Shown here: positions 13,706-22,137 of the stretch, piece by piece
Position numbering within the stretch: the stretch's first letter is position 1
How the letters are laid out: each line of letters begins with the position of its first letter
Assembly: GCA_002398485.1 (NCBI GenBank)
Contig: DGYV01000003.1
Span: 1,948 to 35,848 of the forward strand
DNA length: 33,901 nucleotides
Source: Peptococcaceae bacterium UBA4997
GTDB lineage: Bacteria; Bacillota; Dehalobacteriia; UBA4068; UBA4997
Reading direction: 5' to 3'
The notes under the pieces: model-generated
The model's database searches: none
Seen by the model: the letters and a program-made list of their open reading frames with translations, nothing else
What the model was told of the DNA's origin: nothing
Made by a program: the position numbers and the translations under genes

Positions 13706-16700
13706 TTATTTAGGCAATTTTAAAACCACATTATTAGCACCCCATTTTTCTTTTAAAAAGGGTATAACATCTGTGGAAGTGGTTGCCAAAGGTGCTATTT
13801 GATAACGTTTGGCATCGTTGAAATACAAAAACACCTGTATATTTCCGTTGTAACCTGATATGTCCTCTTTCACCTGCGGCAGAGCCTGCTTACCATCTAC
13901 CCTTATAAAAAGCTTGGCCGGGTTTGCCTCCGCTTCCGCTTTTTTGGCTTTGCCGTTACCGTTATAAGTTTTGGCACCACCATTGCCGTTATAAGATTTT
14001 TTAGCAGCTTCATCCTTTTTAACAGGGGACTTGGTACCCTTAGGTACATCTATAAGCTCCAGCTTATCCAAGTTATGCACCACATCCACCAGCAGGTTTA
14101 CATTTTCATCCTCTACCTTGGCTTTAGCCTCCAAAAACACCAGGCTGTTATTGTGGATATTCGCCCTGTAATTATCATAAGCGTAAGGGAAAGCCACACA
14201 ACGGATACTGCCGTACCAATCCTCCAAATTAAAGATGGCCATATTATCGCCTTTTCGTGTGATCTTAATTTGGCACTGATTGATGATACCCGCAATTTTA
14301 ACGGTTTTCATATTGGCAAGCCCTGCTAAATCACGGGTACGGTGAGTAGCTATTTTATCTAAAAGTTCTTTATAAGCATTAAGAGGGTGCCCGCTTACAT
14401 AAAAACCTATGGTTTCTTTTTCCATAGCCAGCATTTCCATAAGCGAATATTCTTCAATAAGCGGTAAATCTATTTCCACTTCACGGGATTCCGTCATCCC
14501 AAAATCAAATAAGGACATCTGCATGGATTCTTTTTCCAAAGCATATTGCTTGCCCATTTCAATAGCACTTTCATAAACAGCCATTAATTGTGAGCGTTTG
14601 GCACCCAGGCAATCCATGGCACCGGCCTTGATGAAATTTTCTATCAGCTTTTTGTTAAGCTTGAGCCTGCGGCAGGTATCACTGATAGATTTATAGGGAC
14701 CGTTCGTTTCGCGTTCCGCAATTATATCATCTACAGCATCCCTACCTACATTTTTGATGGCAGCCAGGCCAAAGCGTATTTTACCTTCAACTACCGTAAA
14801 ATCACGGTAACTTTCGTTAAGGTCGGGCGGCAGTATATCTATTTTCATCCTGTTGCATTCGTCTAAATAATCCGTTACTTTATCCGCATTATCAATAAAG
14901 CTGGTAAGCATAGCGGCCATATATTCAGCGGGATAATGCGCCCGAAGCCAGGCAGTTTGATAAGATACCACGCCATAAGCCGCAGAGTGGCTCTTATTAA
15001 AGCCGTAACCTGCGAATTTTTCCATCAAATCAAAAATATCGCCTGCAGTTTTGGCATCTATATTGTTTTTAGCGCAACCCTCCAAAAACTGGCCGCGTTT
15101 TTTGGCAAGCACATCCGCCTTTTTTTTGCCCATGGCTCGGCGCAATTCATCCGCTTGGCCAAGGCTGAAACCGCCCAACTTGCTGGCAGTTTGCATTACC
15201 TGCTCCTGATACAGCATTACCCCATAGGTTTCCTGCAAAACGCTTTCCAGCATAGGATGCAGGTATTCCACCTTCTGCCTGCCATGCTTGCGGTCTATGT
15301 AATCACCCACCATGCCACTTTCCAAAGGACCGGGGCGGTAAAGCGCAACCATAGCTATAATATCCTCAATGCGCTCGGGCTGCAAACGCCTTAAATAAGA
15401 GCGCATGCCTTCACTTTCAAGCTGGAATACCCCACCTGTATCGGCGTTTGAGAGCATATCAAAAGTGGCCTTATCATCCATGGGGATGTTGTCTATATCT
15501 ATTTCCACGCCGCAGCTTTTTTTGATATTGGCCACAGCATCGCCGATGACCGTCAAAGTGCGCAGGCCCAAAATATCCATTTTTAAAAGGCCTTGTTCCT
15601 CCACCTGCTCTTTTTCGAACTGGGTGGTTACAATACCATCGCCAAGTTTTTGCACGGGCATGAAGTTCACTATATCATCCGGCGCTATTACTACACCTGC
15701 GGCATGTGTACCCGCATGGCGAGGCATACCTTCCAACGCTTTGGAATAGTCTATCAACTCCTTGATTATATCTTCGCTTAGATAAAGCTCCCTTAATTCA
15801 GTTGAGGTATCCAGCGCCTTTTGAATGGTCATTTTTAAATCCGCAGGGATGAGCTTGGCTATTTTATCTGCCTGGGCATAGGGTATATTAAGGGCACGCG
15901 CCACATCACGCACCACCATTTTAGCTTTCATTGTACCAAAGGTGATGATTTGCCCTACCCTGCTTTCACCATAATTTCTTACCAAATAATCTATGACTTC
16001 ACCACGGCGCACATAACAAAAGTCCGTATCTATATCCGGCATGGATACACGTTCCGGGTTCAAAAAACGCTCAAAAATAAGGCCGTAATGAATGGGGTCT
16101 ATATTGGTTATACCAAGTGTATAGGCAACCAAACTGCCAGCAGCACTGCCACGGCCGGGGCCTACCAAAATACCGTTGGTATGGCAATAATTAACTAAAT
16201 CCCAAACCACCAAAAAATAGCCGGGGAACTGCATATCACAAATAACGCCCAGCTCATAATCCAGCCTTTGCTGTAACTCAGGCGTTATTTCAGAGTAACG
16301 TTCTGCCAAACCCTTTTGACATAATTCTCTTAAGTAACTGGCATCATCATGCCCGGCAGGCACTTTAGTTTTGGGCAGGGATACTTTTTTGCCGTCCAAA
16401 TTAATATTACAGCGCTCGGCAATTTTTACCGTATTATCCAAGGCTTCTGGGTACTCACCAAACAAAGCCTCCATTTCTTCCCTGCTTTTTAAATAAAATT
16501 GATCAGAAGGAAAGGACATCCTTTCTTCATCCTCTTTGGTTTTGCCCATTTGCACGCACAATAAAATATCGTGAAAGCTTGCATCCTCTTTATTAATGTA
16601 ATGTATATCATTCGTAGCTACAAGCGGTATATCCAAATCCCTTGCCAACTTTACCAACAAAGGGTTTGTCCAAACTTGCTCCTCGATACCATGGTTTTGC

Positions 16701-17248
16701 AGTTCAATAAAATAATTGCCTTCACCAAAAATTTCTTTGTATTCTTTAGCTACTCTGTAGGCTTCCTCATTATTGTGTTCCAAAAAATTCTGCAAAACTT
16801 CACCTGCCAAACAAGCGGAAAGCGCAATTAAACCTTTATGGTATTTTTTCAGCAATTCCAAGTCTACTCTGGGTTTATAATAAAAGCCTTCCAAAAAGGC
16901 ATAAGAAACCAGCTTGCACAGGTTTTGGTAGCCTTCCTGATTTTCACACAGTAATACCAAGTGATAGGCAGCATTATCCAGCCCCGCCTCTTTGTCAAAA
17001 CGGCTTCTTGGTGCTACATAAACCTCACAGCCTATAATGGGCTTGATACCCTCTTTGATAGCTGCATTATAAAGGTTCAAAACCCCATACATAACACCGT
17101 GATCCGTAATTGCTACGGCGGGCATATCCAGCTCCTTGGCTCTTTTGACCAGTTTTTTTACTCTGGCCGCGCCATCCAAAAGGCTGTACTCCGTGTGATT
17201 ATGTAAATGTACAAAAGGCGCATGTTTTTTTATTTCCATTTCTGTCAT
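13706..17248 (-). CDS. dnaE: DNA polymerase III alpha subunit
   Basis: This 1180-residue replicative polymerase is of the usual DnaE length. The N-terminal PHP domain shows HLHNHTEYSLLDGA and AITDHGVMYG. The polymerase core has GPGRGSAAGSLVAY, the catalytic aspartates in PDIDTDFC and the third in KMDILGLRTLTVIGD. GGFSLGQADELRRAMGKKK lies in the fingers region. An OB-fold region (VKIAGIINQCQIKITRKGDN) is followed by an unusual Lys/Asn/Gly-rich linker at about residues 1075-1105, with NGNGG and YNGNG repeats, and a short C-terminal domain. The ATG overlaps the radC stop (ATGA), with AAAGGGGCAAGCAA upstream. An ATG three codons later (ATGGAAATA) is a less likely alternative. Confidence 0.97.
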   Translation of the reverse strand: MTEMEIKKHAPFVHLHNHTEYSLLDGAARVKKLVKRAKELDMPAVAITDHGVMYGVLNLYNAAIKEGIKPIIGCEVYVAPRSRFDKEAGLDNAAYHLVLLCENQEGYQNLCKLVSYAFLEGFYYKPRVDLELLKKYHKGLIALSACLAGEVLQNFLEHNNEEAYRVAKEYKEIFGEGNYFIELQNHGIEEQVWTNPLLVKLARDLDIPLVATNDIHYINKEDASFHDILLCVQMGKTKEDEERMSFPSDQFYLKSREEMEALFGEYPEALDNTVKIAERCNINLDGKKVSLPKTKVPAGHDDASYLRELCQKGLAERYSEITPELQQRLDYELGVICDMQFPGYFLVVWDLVNYCHTNGILVGPGRGSAAGSLVAYTLGITNIDPIHYGLIFERFLNPERVSMPDIDTDFCYVRRGEVIDYLVRNYGESRVGQIITFGTMKAKMVVRDVARALNIPYAQADKIAKLIPADLKMTIQKALDTSTELRELYLSEDIIKELIDYSKALEGMPRHAGTHAAGVVIAPDDIVNFMPVQKLGDGIVTTQFEKEQVEEQGLLKMDILGLRTLTVIGDAVANIKKSCGVEIDIDNIPMDDKATFDMLSNADTGGVFQLESEGMRSYLRRLQPERIEDIIAMVALYRPGPLESGMVGDYIDRKHGRQKVEYLHPMLESVLQETYGVMLYQEQVMQTASKLGGFSLGQADELRRAMGKKKADVLAKKRGQFLEGCAKNNIDAKTAGDIFDLMEKFAGYGFNKSHSAAYGVVSYQTAWLRAHYPAEYMAAMLTSFIDNADKVTDYLDECNRMKIDILPPDLNESYRDFTVVEGKIRFGLAAIKNVGRDAVDDIIAERETNGPYKSISDTCRRLKLNKKLIENFIKAGAMDCLGAKRSQLMAVYESAIEMGKQYALEKESMQMSLFDFGMTESREVEIDLPLIEEYSLMEMLAMEKETIGFYVSGHPLNAYKELLDKIATHRTRDLAGLANMKTVKIAGIINQCQIKITRKGDNMAIFNLEDWYGSIRCVAFPYAYDNYRANIHNNSLVFLEAKAKVEDENVNLLVDVVHNLDKLELIDVPKGTKSPVKKDEAAKKSYNGNGGAKTYNGNGKAKKAEAEANPAKLFIRVDGKQALPQVKEDISGYNGNIQVFLYFNDAKRYQIAPLATTSTDVIPFLKEKWGANNVVLKLPK

Positions 17249-17955
17249 TTGCTTGCCCCTTTCATGCGTTCCAACAAACCCCGTTCCATAAAACTCATAT
17301 AAACATCACCCGCAACGATGATATGATCCAAAACCGGTATATTTACAGTTTTTAAGGCTGCTATAGAGGCTGCCGTTAATTCCAAGTCTGAAAATGTTGC
17401 CTTAAGATTGCCGCCCGGATGATTGTGCGCCAAAATAACTGCTCTGGCTTTATACTTTAAGGCGGCTTCCACAACCTTGGAAGGATACACTATAACCTCT
17501 CCCACTGTACCTTCAGATAATAGCTTTGCCATATTCACCTGATTTTTGCTGTTCATGCATATAACAAAAAAGCACTCTTTAGTACGTCCCACAAAAAGGG
17601 TCTTAACATAGGGTACCAGTTCCGAAAGATTAGAATAAGACTTTTGTTCACGCCAGCGGTTGGCAAAATAATAGCGTGTGAGCTGAGGTATAAAAGTAAG
17701 CAGGCTGGCCGTATTAGCACCTACGCCCGCCTGCTCCTGCAAATCATGATAATCTGCTTCCAAAACCCCCGCCAAAGAACCGTAATGAGAAAGCAAGCGG
17801 TGAGCCAAAGCATTGGTATCCTTGTAGGGAATGGCATAATAAAGCAAAAGCTCTAAAACCTCGTGCTCAGCAAAACTGTCAAGCCCTTGTTCCAAAAGCT
17901 TTTGTTTTAATCTGCTGCGATGTCCTTCGTGCAAATTAACTTTAGTTATAGCCAA
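17245..17955 (-). CDS. radC: RadC / UPF0758 JAB-domain protein
   Basis: This 236-residue protein has an N-terminal helix-hairpin-helix-like part (RLLSHYGSLAGVLEADYHDL). Its C-terminal JAMM metalloprotease-like domain carries the metal motif HNHPGGNLKATFSDLE (His, His and Asp ligands). The historical link to DNA repair is weak and the true activity is not established. The start is TTG at 17955 behind AAAGGTGGAGA, with slightly short spacing. The next candidate start lacks a ribosome binding site. It overlaps dnaE by four bases, so the two are co-translated. Confidence 0.93.
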   Translation of the reverse strand: MAITKVNLHEGHRSRLKQKLLEQGLDSFAEHEVLELLLYYAIPYKDTNALAHRLLSHYGSLAGVLEADYHDLQEQAGVGANTASLLTFIPQLTRYYFANRWREQKSYSNLSELVPYVKTLFVGRTKECFFVICMNSKNQVNMAKLLSEGTVGEVIVYPSKVVEAALKYKARAVILAHNHPGGNLKATFSDLELTAASIAALKTVNIPVLDHIIVAGDVYMSFMERGLLERMKGASK

Positions 17956-17966
17956 TCTCCACCTTT

Positions 17967-17996
17967 ATGTATTGCTTATTGATGTATTGATTATTG
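17967..17996. repeat. Two tandem 15-base repeats upstream of radC
   Basis: ATGTATTGCTTATTG (17967-17981) is followed directly by ATGTATTGATTATTG (17982-17996), differing at one base. They lie in the 116-base gap between the LCP gene and radC, just 5' of the radC ribosome binding site. Confidence 0.7.
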
Positions 17997-18071
17997 ATAG
18001 CTTCCTTTATATTTGTTTAAATTATTTATATTAATAAAGCCGATACGCTGCTATACATGCACAAGCAAACC

Positions 18072-19013
18072 TTACACACTTGTTTCTGAACTACTGTCAT
18101 CCGGTTCGGGGTTTTCTTCAATATCATTAAAAAGCAGTGGTATCAGCTCCGCCATTTTAGCTTCATCTATTTCCCAATAGCTGATGCCGCCGTAATTGGC
18201 GAAATCTCCCGGCATCACTTCAGTACGTAAAGCCTCCGCCATATTGATACCGGCAAAGTTTTTGGCAAGCAGCAATAATTTAGCGGTAGTTAAATCAGTT
18301 TCCATGGCATTCATTACAGCTGGCAAAAGTGTAGGTAATTTAGCTACATTCTGAGGTTCCAGCATTTTTTCCATTACAGCCTTCATAAAGATTTGCTGCC
18401 TGCCCGCGCGAGCTATATCGCCCATGGCATCATGCCGGTAACGTACATAACCTAAAGCATTTTCCCCGTTTAAGGTTTGCAGGCCTTCCTGCAAATCTAT
18501 AGTACCGTAATCGGTATGATAATACATACGCTTGTCCACATCTATTTCAATACCACCCAAAACATCGATTATTTCTTCAAAACCTTGGAAATCTGTAATT
18601 GCATAATAATCGATGGGGACTTTAAGTAAATTTTCCACAGTTTGAATGGTTAAATCCAAACCGCCGCGAGCAAAAGCATGGTTGATTTTATCCTTACCGT
18701 CTTTACCGGGTATTTCCACACGGCTGTCCCTGGGAATAGAAAGCACATTAACCTTTTTGTTTTTCAAATCTAGGCTGAATACCATAATACTATCACTGCG
18801 GCCGCTGTAATCTTCGGCACGGCTGTCGGTACCCAATACTAAAACATTGATACGGTTTTTGCTTACTAAATAGTCTTCCGCTACCTGACTGCGGTTCGGA
18901 ACCAAAATCATCCTATCCATACCAGACCATAAAAAAACACCTACTACCGCTGCAATCAAAAGGATAATAACCGCCGATAGGCAACCCTTTTTTTTGCGGG
19001 TTTTTGATTTCAT
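18072..19013 (-). CDS. LytR-CpsA-Psr (LCP) family cell-wall glycopolymer ligase
   Basis: The 313-residue protein has a basic N-terminus, one transmembrane segment at about residues 11-30, and an extracellular LCP domain. LCP enzymes transfer teichoic-acid-like or capsular polymers from lipid carriers to peptidoglycan. The family motifs are NVLVLGTDSRAED, RSDSIMVFSLD, VNVLSIPRDSRVEIPG, KINHAFARGG and ALGYVRYRHDAMGDIARAGR. The tail is acidic (EENPEPDDSSSE). The start is ATG at 19013 behind AAGGTGGTAAATTACA, downstream of a good promoter. The glycopolymer substrate is unknown. Confidence 0.95.
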   Translation of the reverse strand: MKSKTRKKKGCLSAVIILLIAAVVGVFLWSGMDRMILVPNRSQVAEDYLVSKNRINVLVLGTDSRAEDYSGRSDSIMVFSLDLKNKKVNVLSIPRDSRVEIPGKDGKDKINHAFARGGLDLTIQTVENLLKVPIDYYAITDFQGFEEIIDVLGGIEIDVDKRMYYHTDYGTIDLQEGLQTLNGENALGYVRYRHDAMGDIARAGRQQIFMKAVMEKMLEPQNVAKLPTLLPAVMNAMETDLTTAKLLLLAKNFAGINMAEALRTEVMPGDFANYGGISYWEIDEAKMAELIPLLFNDIEENPEPDDSSSETSV

Positions 19014-19066
19014 TGTAATTTACCACCTTTTTAGTGCTTAATTTAATGCTTTTAACAAGCCAAAAT

Positions 19067-19095
19067 ATTATAACACATTTGGTGGCAATTGTATA
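19067..19095 (-). promoter_or_regulatory. Promoter of the LCP gene
   Basis: On the minus strand TATACA (19095-19090), a 17-base spacer and a perfect TATAAT (19072-19067) with an extended TG lie about 55 bases upstream of the LCP start codon, within the gap after the coiled-coil gene. Confidence 0.6.
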
Positions 19096-19100
19096 TTATT

Positions 19101-19367
19101 TTAATATTCTACCCCTTCATCCTGCAAAGCAATAATACGCTTGTTCTTTTCCATAATACTTGCTATATAGCAGGCATTATGGCGTTTTAATTCCTTATTG
19201 GAGCGCGTCAGCTCGGCAACCTGGATTTTGCGTTCCAGTTCGGCTTGCTCCAATATGCGCAGCAGCACTCTTCTGCTCAAACGCATTTGCTCCAAACGTT
19301 CTTCTAAAGTATTTACTCTTTCACGCCAGAAAATTTCTCTGCCGTTTTCCATTAGTTTTTGTTCCAT
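19101..19367 (-). CDS. Small coiled-coil protein, function unknown
   Basis: The 88-residue protein is almost entirely charged helix with heptad-like spacing (NTLEERLEQMRLSRRVLLRI, then VAELTRSNKELKRHN), so a coiled-coil oligomer is expected. No catalytic motif, signal peptide or membrane segment is visible, and I do not recognise a family. It is judged real because ATG at 19367 is preceded by AGGAGGCCCTGT and the gene fits neatly between the PHP gene and the LCP promoter. Confidence 0.75.
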   Translation of the reverse strand: MEQKLMENGREIFWRERVNTLEERLEQMRLSRRVLLRILEQAELERKIQVAELTRSNKELKRHNACYIASIMEKNKRIIALQDEGVEY

Positions 19368-19421
19368 ACAGGGCCTCCTAAAGCTTATTCACCATATAGT
19401 ATATTCAGTATGACCCTGTTT

Positions 19422-20222
19422 TCATACGTTTTTATTTTGTAAAATTGCTTTTACTGTTTCAATTGGCGTGGTAATTATGCCCAGCCTATCCCCATGGCAG
19501 TCTGAGCCGCCTGTTTTGTAGATACCATACTTATCTGCCAGCTTTTCATAATGCACAATATCCTCCAAGTTATGGTTAGGATGGTTTATTTCCAGCCCGC
19601 CCAAACCCATTTCAACCATTTTGGGTATATATCTATCCGCCTTGGCAATACCGGGATGAGCCATTACAGCCACACCGCCTGCCTGCTGTACCACGGCAAT
19701 AGCTTTTTCAGGGCTTAATTTTGGACGTACCACATAGGCCCTACCTTCCCTGCCCAGCCAATCAGAAAAAACCTCGCTCATGCTTCGGCAATAGCCTTCT
19801 TGAACCATTAAACGTGCTATATGGGCTCGCCCGATTACACCTTTGCCCATTGCCTTTAATTTTTTCTCATCCAAAAATACCTTGTATTCTTTTAATTTAG
19901 CCAGTATTTTGGCAAGCCTTATTTCCCTTTCCTGCTGCAATTTTTGTAATTGCTCATGTAAATAAGAACTTTGATGATCTATACCATAGCCCAGGATATG
20001 TATCTCCCTTTCCTGCCATTCACTGCTTATTTCAATGGCGGGAACCAACAAAAAATTTTTCCCCTTCACATATGCTATAGCAGGTGCCAGTGCCGCTACC
20101 GTATCATGGTCGCTGATTGCCATACCTTCAAGACCGCTTTCCATAGCTAAATTTATTAAATAAAACGCATCAAAAATACCGTCCGACGCGGTTGTATGAA
20201 CATGCATATCTACACCAGCCAA
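19422..20222 (-). CDS. PHP-domain phosphoesterase (YciV/TrpH-type)
   Basis: The protein has 266 residues from the chosen start. Metal-binding motifs of the PHP fold are MHVHTTASDG near the N-terminus, ISDHDTVAAL, MAHPGIAKAD and GGSDCHG. Relatives include RNase AM / 3',5'-nucleotide bisphosphate phosphatase (YciV), and the same activity is a reasonable guess. The longest frame begins at TTG 20240, but that codon directly abuts the AAAGGGGAG ribosome binding site. The next TTG at 20222 follows it by six bases and gives MAGVDMHVHTT, so it was chosen. It follows the M19 dipeptidase after about 30 bases and is probably in the same operon. Confidence 0.88.
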   Translation of the reverse strand: MAGVDMHVHTTASDGIFDAFYLINLAMESGLEGMAISDHDTVAALAPAIAYVKGKNFLLVPAIEISSEWQEREIHILGYGIDHQSSYLHEQLQKLQQEREIRLAKILAKLKEYKVFLDEKKLKAMGKGVIGRAHIARLMVQEGYCRSMSEVFSDWLGREGRAYVVRPKLSPEKAIAVVQQAGGVAVMAHPGIAKADRYIPKMVEMGLGGLEINHPNHNLEDIVHYEKLADKYGIYKTGGSDCHGDRLGIITTPIETVKAILQNKNV

Positions 20223-20253
20223 AATATACTCCCCTTTCAAGATTTATATAAAC

Positions 20254-21168
20254 TCAATAGGGTAAATTATCCCGCAAAAAACGGTACCAGTTGCCGCCCA
20301 TTATTTTAGCAACAGCGGCCTCTGCATAGCCTTTTTGGCTTAATGCCTCCGCTAATTTAGGCAAATCCTGTACTCCATTCATGCCTCCAGGCAATTCATC
20401 TATACCGTCAAAATCCGAACCTAAGCCAACCTGTTCCAAACCTGCTATATTAACTGCATGATGAATATGTTCCACTATATCCTCTATGTTAGCTGTACTG
20501 CCCTTTAAAAATTCAGGGTAAAAATTGATACCGCAAATACCACCTTTTTCCGCCAAAAGCCTAAGTTGCTCATTTGTTAAATTACGTCTGTGCTCATGTA
20601 GGCTAAAACAGCAGCTATGGCTGACCATAACAGGCTTTTTGCTAGTTTTTATCACTTCCCTAAAGGTTTTTGGGGAAGCGTGCGCCAAATCGATAATCAT
20701 ATCCAGTTCATTGAGTTTTTCTATAAGCACGTAGCCTGCTTCCGTCAAACCGCTGTTATTGCCGCCGCAGCCGCCTGCCGCCCAATTATCATTGTTCCAG
20801 GTAAGCCCTGCTGCACGAAAACCTATATCAAAAAAAATCTCCGCCAATTCAGGTCTACCCAGAAGCACTTCCACACCCTCAAGGCTCATTAAAGCCAGCA
20901 CCTTGTTTTTAGCTAAATCGCTCTTTTTTAGAAGCAGGTCGGTAAATTCACAGTTATTAACAATTTGTTTGAAAAGAGCTGCTTTTACCAGCATTTCCTC
21001 CAAAAGTTTAGCTTTATATTTTCTTTCATTCAAAAAAAAAGCAAAAATTTGAGCCTTATGGTTTGCCGTTAAACGCAAAAAATCCAATTGCCCTGCGGAA
21101 CCCGTAATAAGCTTTTGAGGGTTTGGCAATACCGCGCTATCACAATGTCCATCTATAAAAAAAGCCAT
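20254..21168 (-). CDS. M19 (renal dipeptidase family) membrane-dipeptidase-like zinc peptidase
   Basis: The protein has 304 residues. Zinc-site motifs are DGHCDSA (H-x-D) at the N-terminus, the bridging glutamate in LMSLEGVEVL, VMVSHSCCF, HRRNLTNEQLRLLA and GLGSDFDGID. Despite the family name no signal peptide or anchor is present, so it is cytosolic. It would hydrolyse dipeptides, possibly D-amino-acid-containing or cell-wall-derived. An in-frame GTG at 21177 lies inside the ribosome binding site. GGAGG, eight bases and ATG at 21168 is the proper start. The ribosome binding site sits in the loop of a perfect 10-pair inverted repeat (21167-21191). It is 36 bases downstream of ymdB. Confidence 0.93.
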   Translation of the reverse strand: MAFFIDGHCDSAVLPNPQKLITGSAGQLDFLRLTANHKAQIFAFFLNERKYKAKLLEEMLVKAALFKQIVNNCEFTDLLLKKSDLAKNKVLALMSLEGVEVLLGRPELAEIFFDIGFRAAGLTWNNDNWAAGGCGGNNSGLTEAGYVLIEKLNELDMIIDLAHASPKTFREVIKTSKKPVMVSHSCCFSLHEHRRNLTNEQLRLLAEKGGICGINFYPEFLKGSTANIEDIVEHIHHAVNIAGLEQVGLGSDFDGIDELPGGMNGVQDLPKLAEALSQKGYAEAAVAKIMGGNWYRFLRDNLPY

Positions 21169-21191
21169 ATAGCACACCTCCTGTGCTATAT
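21167..21191 (-). promoter_or_regulatory. Perfect hairpin enclosing the M19 gene's ribosome binding site
   Basis: On the minus strand ATATAGCACA-GGAGG-TGTGCTATAT forms a 10-pair stem whose five-base loop is exactly the Shine-Dalgarno sequence. The 3' arm runs into the AT of the ATG start codon. It could tune or regulate translation of the dipeptidase. Confidence 0.6.
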
Positions 21192-21204
21192 ATATGCGCT
21201 TTTT

Positions 21205-21996
21205 TTAAATTAAAGTATCTTCAATATTCAAGGCATAAATTTCTTTTGCGCTACCACTTTCAGCCAAATCCACAACTACCGCGTTAAAAATTTGCTCCGG
21301 CCCTGCAGCCACATGGAAGCGAGTGGGGCGACCGGTTAAAAACCGTTCGATGATAGGCGCGGTATCCACCCCCAAACAGGAATCCCTGGGGCCTGTCATG
21401 CCCGTATCTGTTATATAAGCGGTACCCCTTGGCAAAATACGGGCGTCATTGGTTTGCACATGGGTATGAGTACCCAAAACCGCGGAGACTCTGCCATCCA
21501 AATAATAGGCCAAAGCAATTTTTTCCGAAGTTGCCTCAGCATGAAAATCCACAATAATATACGGCGTAATCTGCTCTATTTCTTTAATGAGCTTATCCAT
21601 GGCCCGAAACGGACAATCAGCAGGCGGTATACCAATATATACCCTGCCCAACAAATTGACCACGGCTACTTTTTTATCACCGCAGGGCAAAACAGTATAG
21701 CCTCTGCCCGGAGTATTTTCAGGCAAATTATAAGGCCTTATCAAGCGTTCGCTTTTAGCTATTATATTAAAAATATCTTTATTGTCCCAGGTATGGTTGC
21801 CCATAGTAATGGCATCTATGCCCAAATCCATAAACAAATTATAGGCTTTGCTGTGTATGCCCGTGCCGCCTGCAGAATTTTCCCCGTTCACTACCGTAAA
21901 ATCTATATTATGTTCCCACTGTACCTTGGCCAAAACATGTTCCAGCATTTTACGGCCAGGGCTGCCGCTTATATCCCCTACGAATAGTATTTTCAT
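21205..21996 (-). CDS. ymdB: YmdB/TIGR00282 family metallophosphoesterase
   Basis: This 263-residue protein is the usual length. Calcineurin-like metal motifs in order are GDISGSPGRK, NGENSAGG, GNHTWDNKD, VDFHAEATSEK and GTHTHVQTND. Bacillus YmdB is a 2',3'-cyclic-nucleotide phosphodiesterase affecting biofilm and motility decisions, and its gene typically follows rny, as here. The frame extends nine codons upstream to 22023, but AGGAGATTTTT precedes ATG at 21996 and MKILFVGD is the family N-terminus. Confidence 0.95.
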   Translation of the reverse strand: MKILFVGDISGSPGRKMLEHVLAKVQWEHNIDFTVVNGENSAGGTGIHSKAYNLFMDLGIDAITMGNHTWDNKDIFNIIAKSERLIRPYNLPENTPGRGYTVLPCGDKKVAVVNLLGRVYIGIPPADCPFRAMDKLIKEIEQITPYIIVDFHAEATSEKIALAYYLDGRVSAVLGTHTHVQTNDARILPRGTAYITDTGMTGPRDSCLGVDTAPIIERFLTGRPTRFHVAAGPEQIFNAVVVDLAESGSAKEIYALNIEDTLI

Positions 21997-22044
21997 AAAA
22001 ATCTCCTGTCTCATCACATACAAAATCTGTTAAAATTATAGCAC

Positions 22045-22071
22045 AAAAATAAAAAGGCGGCAAATGCCGCC
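22045..22071 (-). terminator. Terminator after rny
   Basis: GGCGGCA (22056-22062) pairs with TGCCGCC (22065-22071) across a two-base gap. Read on the minus strand it is followed by TTTTTATTTTT (22055-22045). It lies 67 bases after the rny stop and separates rny from ymdB, although read-through is possible. Confidence 0.88.
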
Positions 22072-22137
22072 CCTTTAAGTATTAACATTTAGTATTTAAA
22101 TTATTAGAACATATAATCACAAAAAACATTTTGGTAA

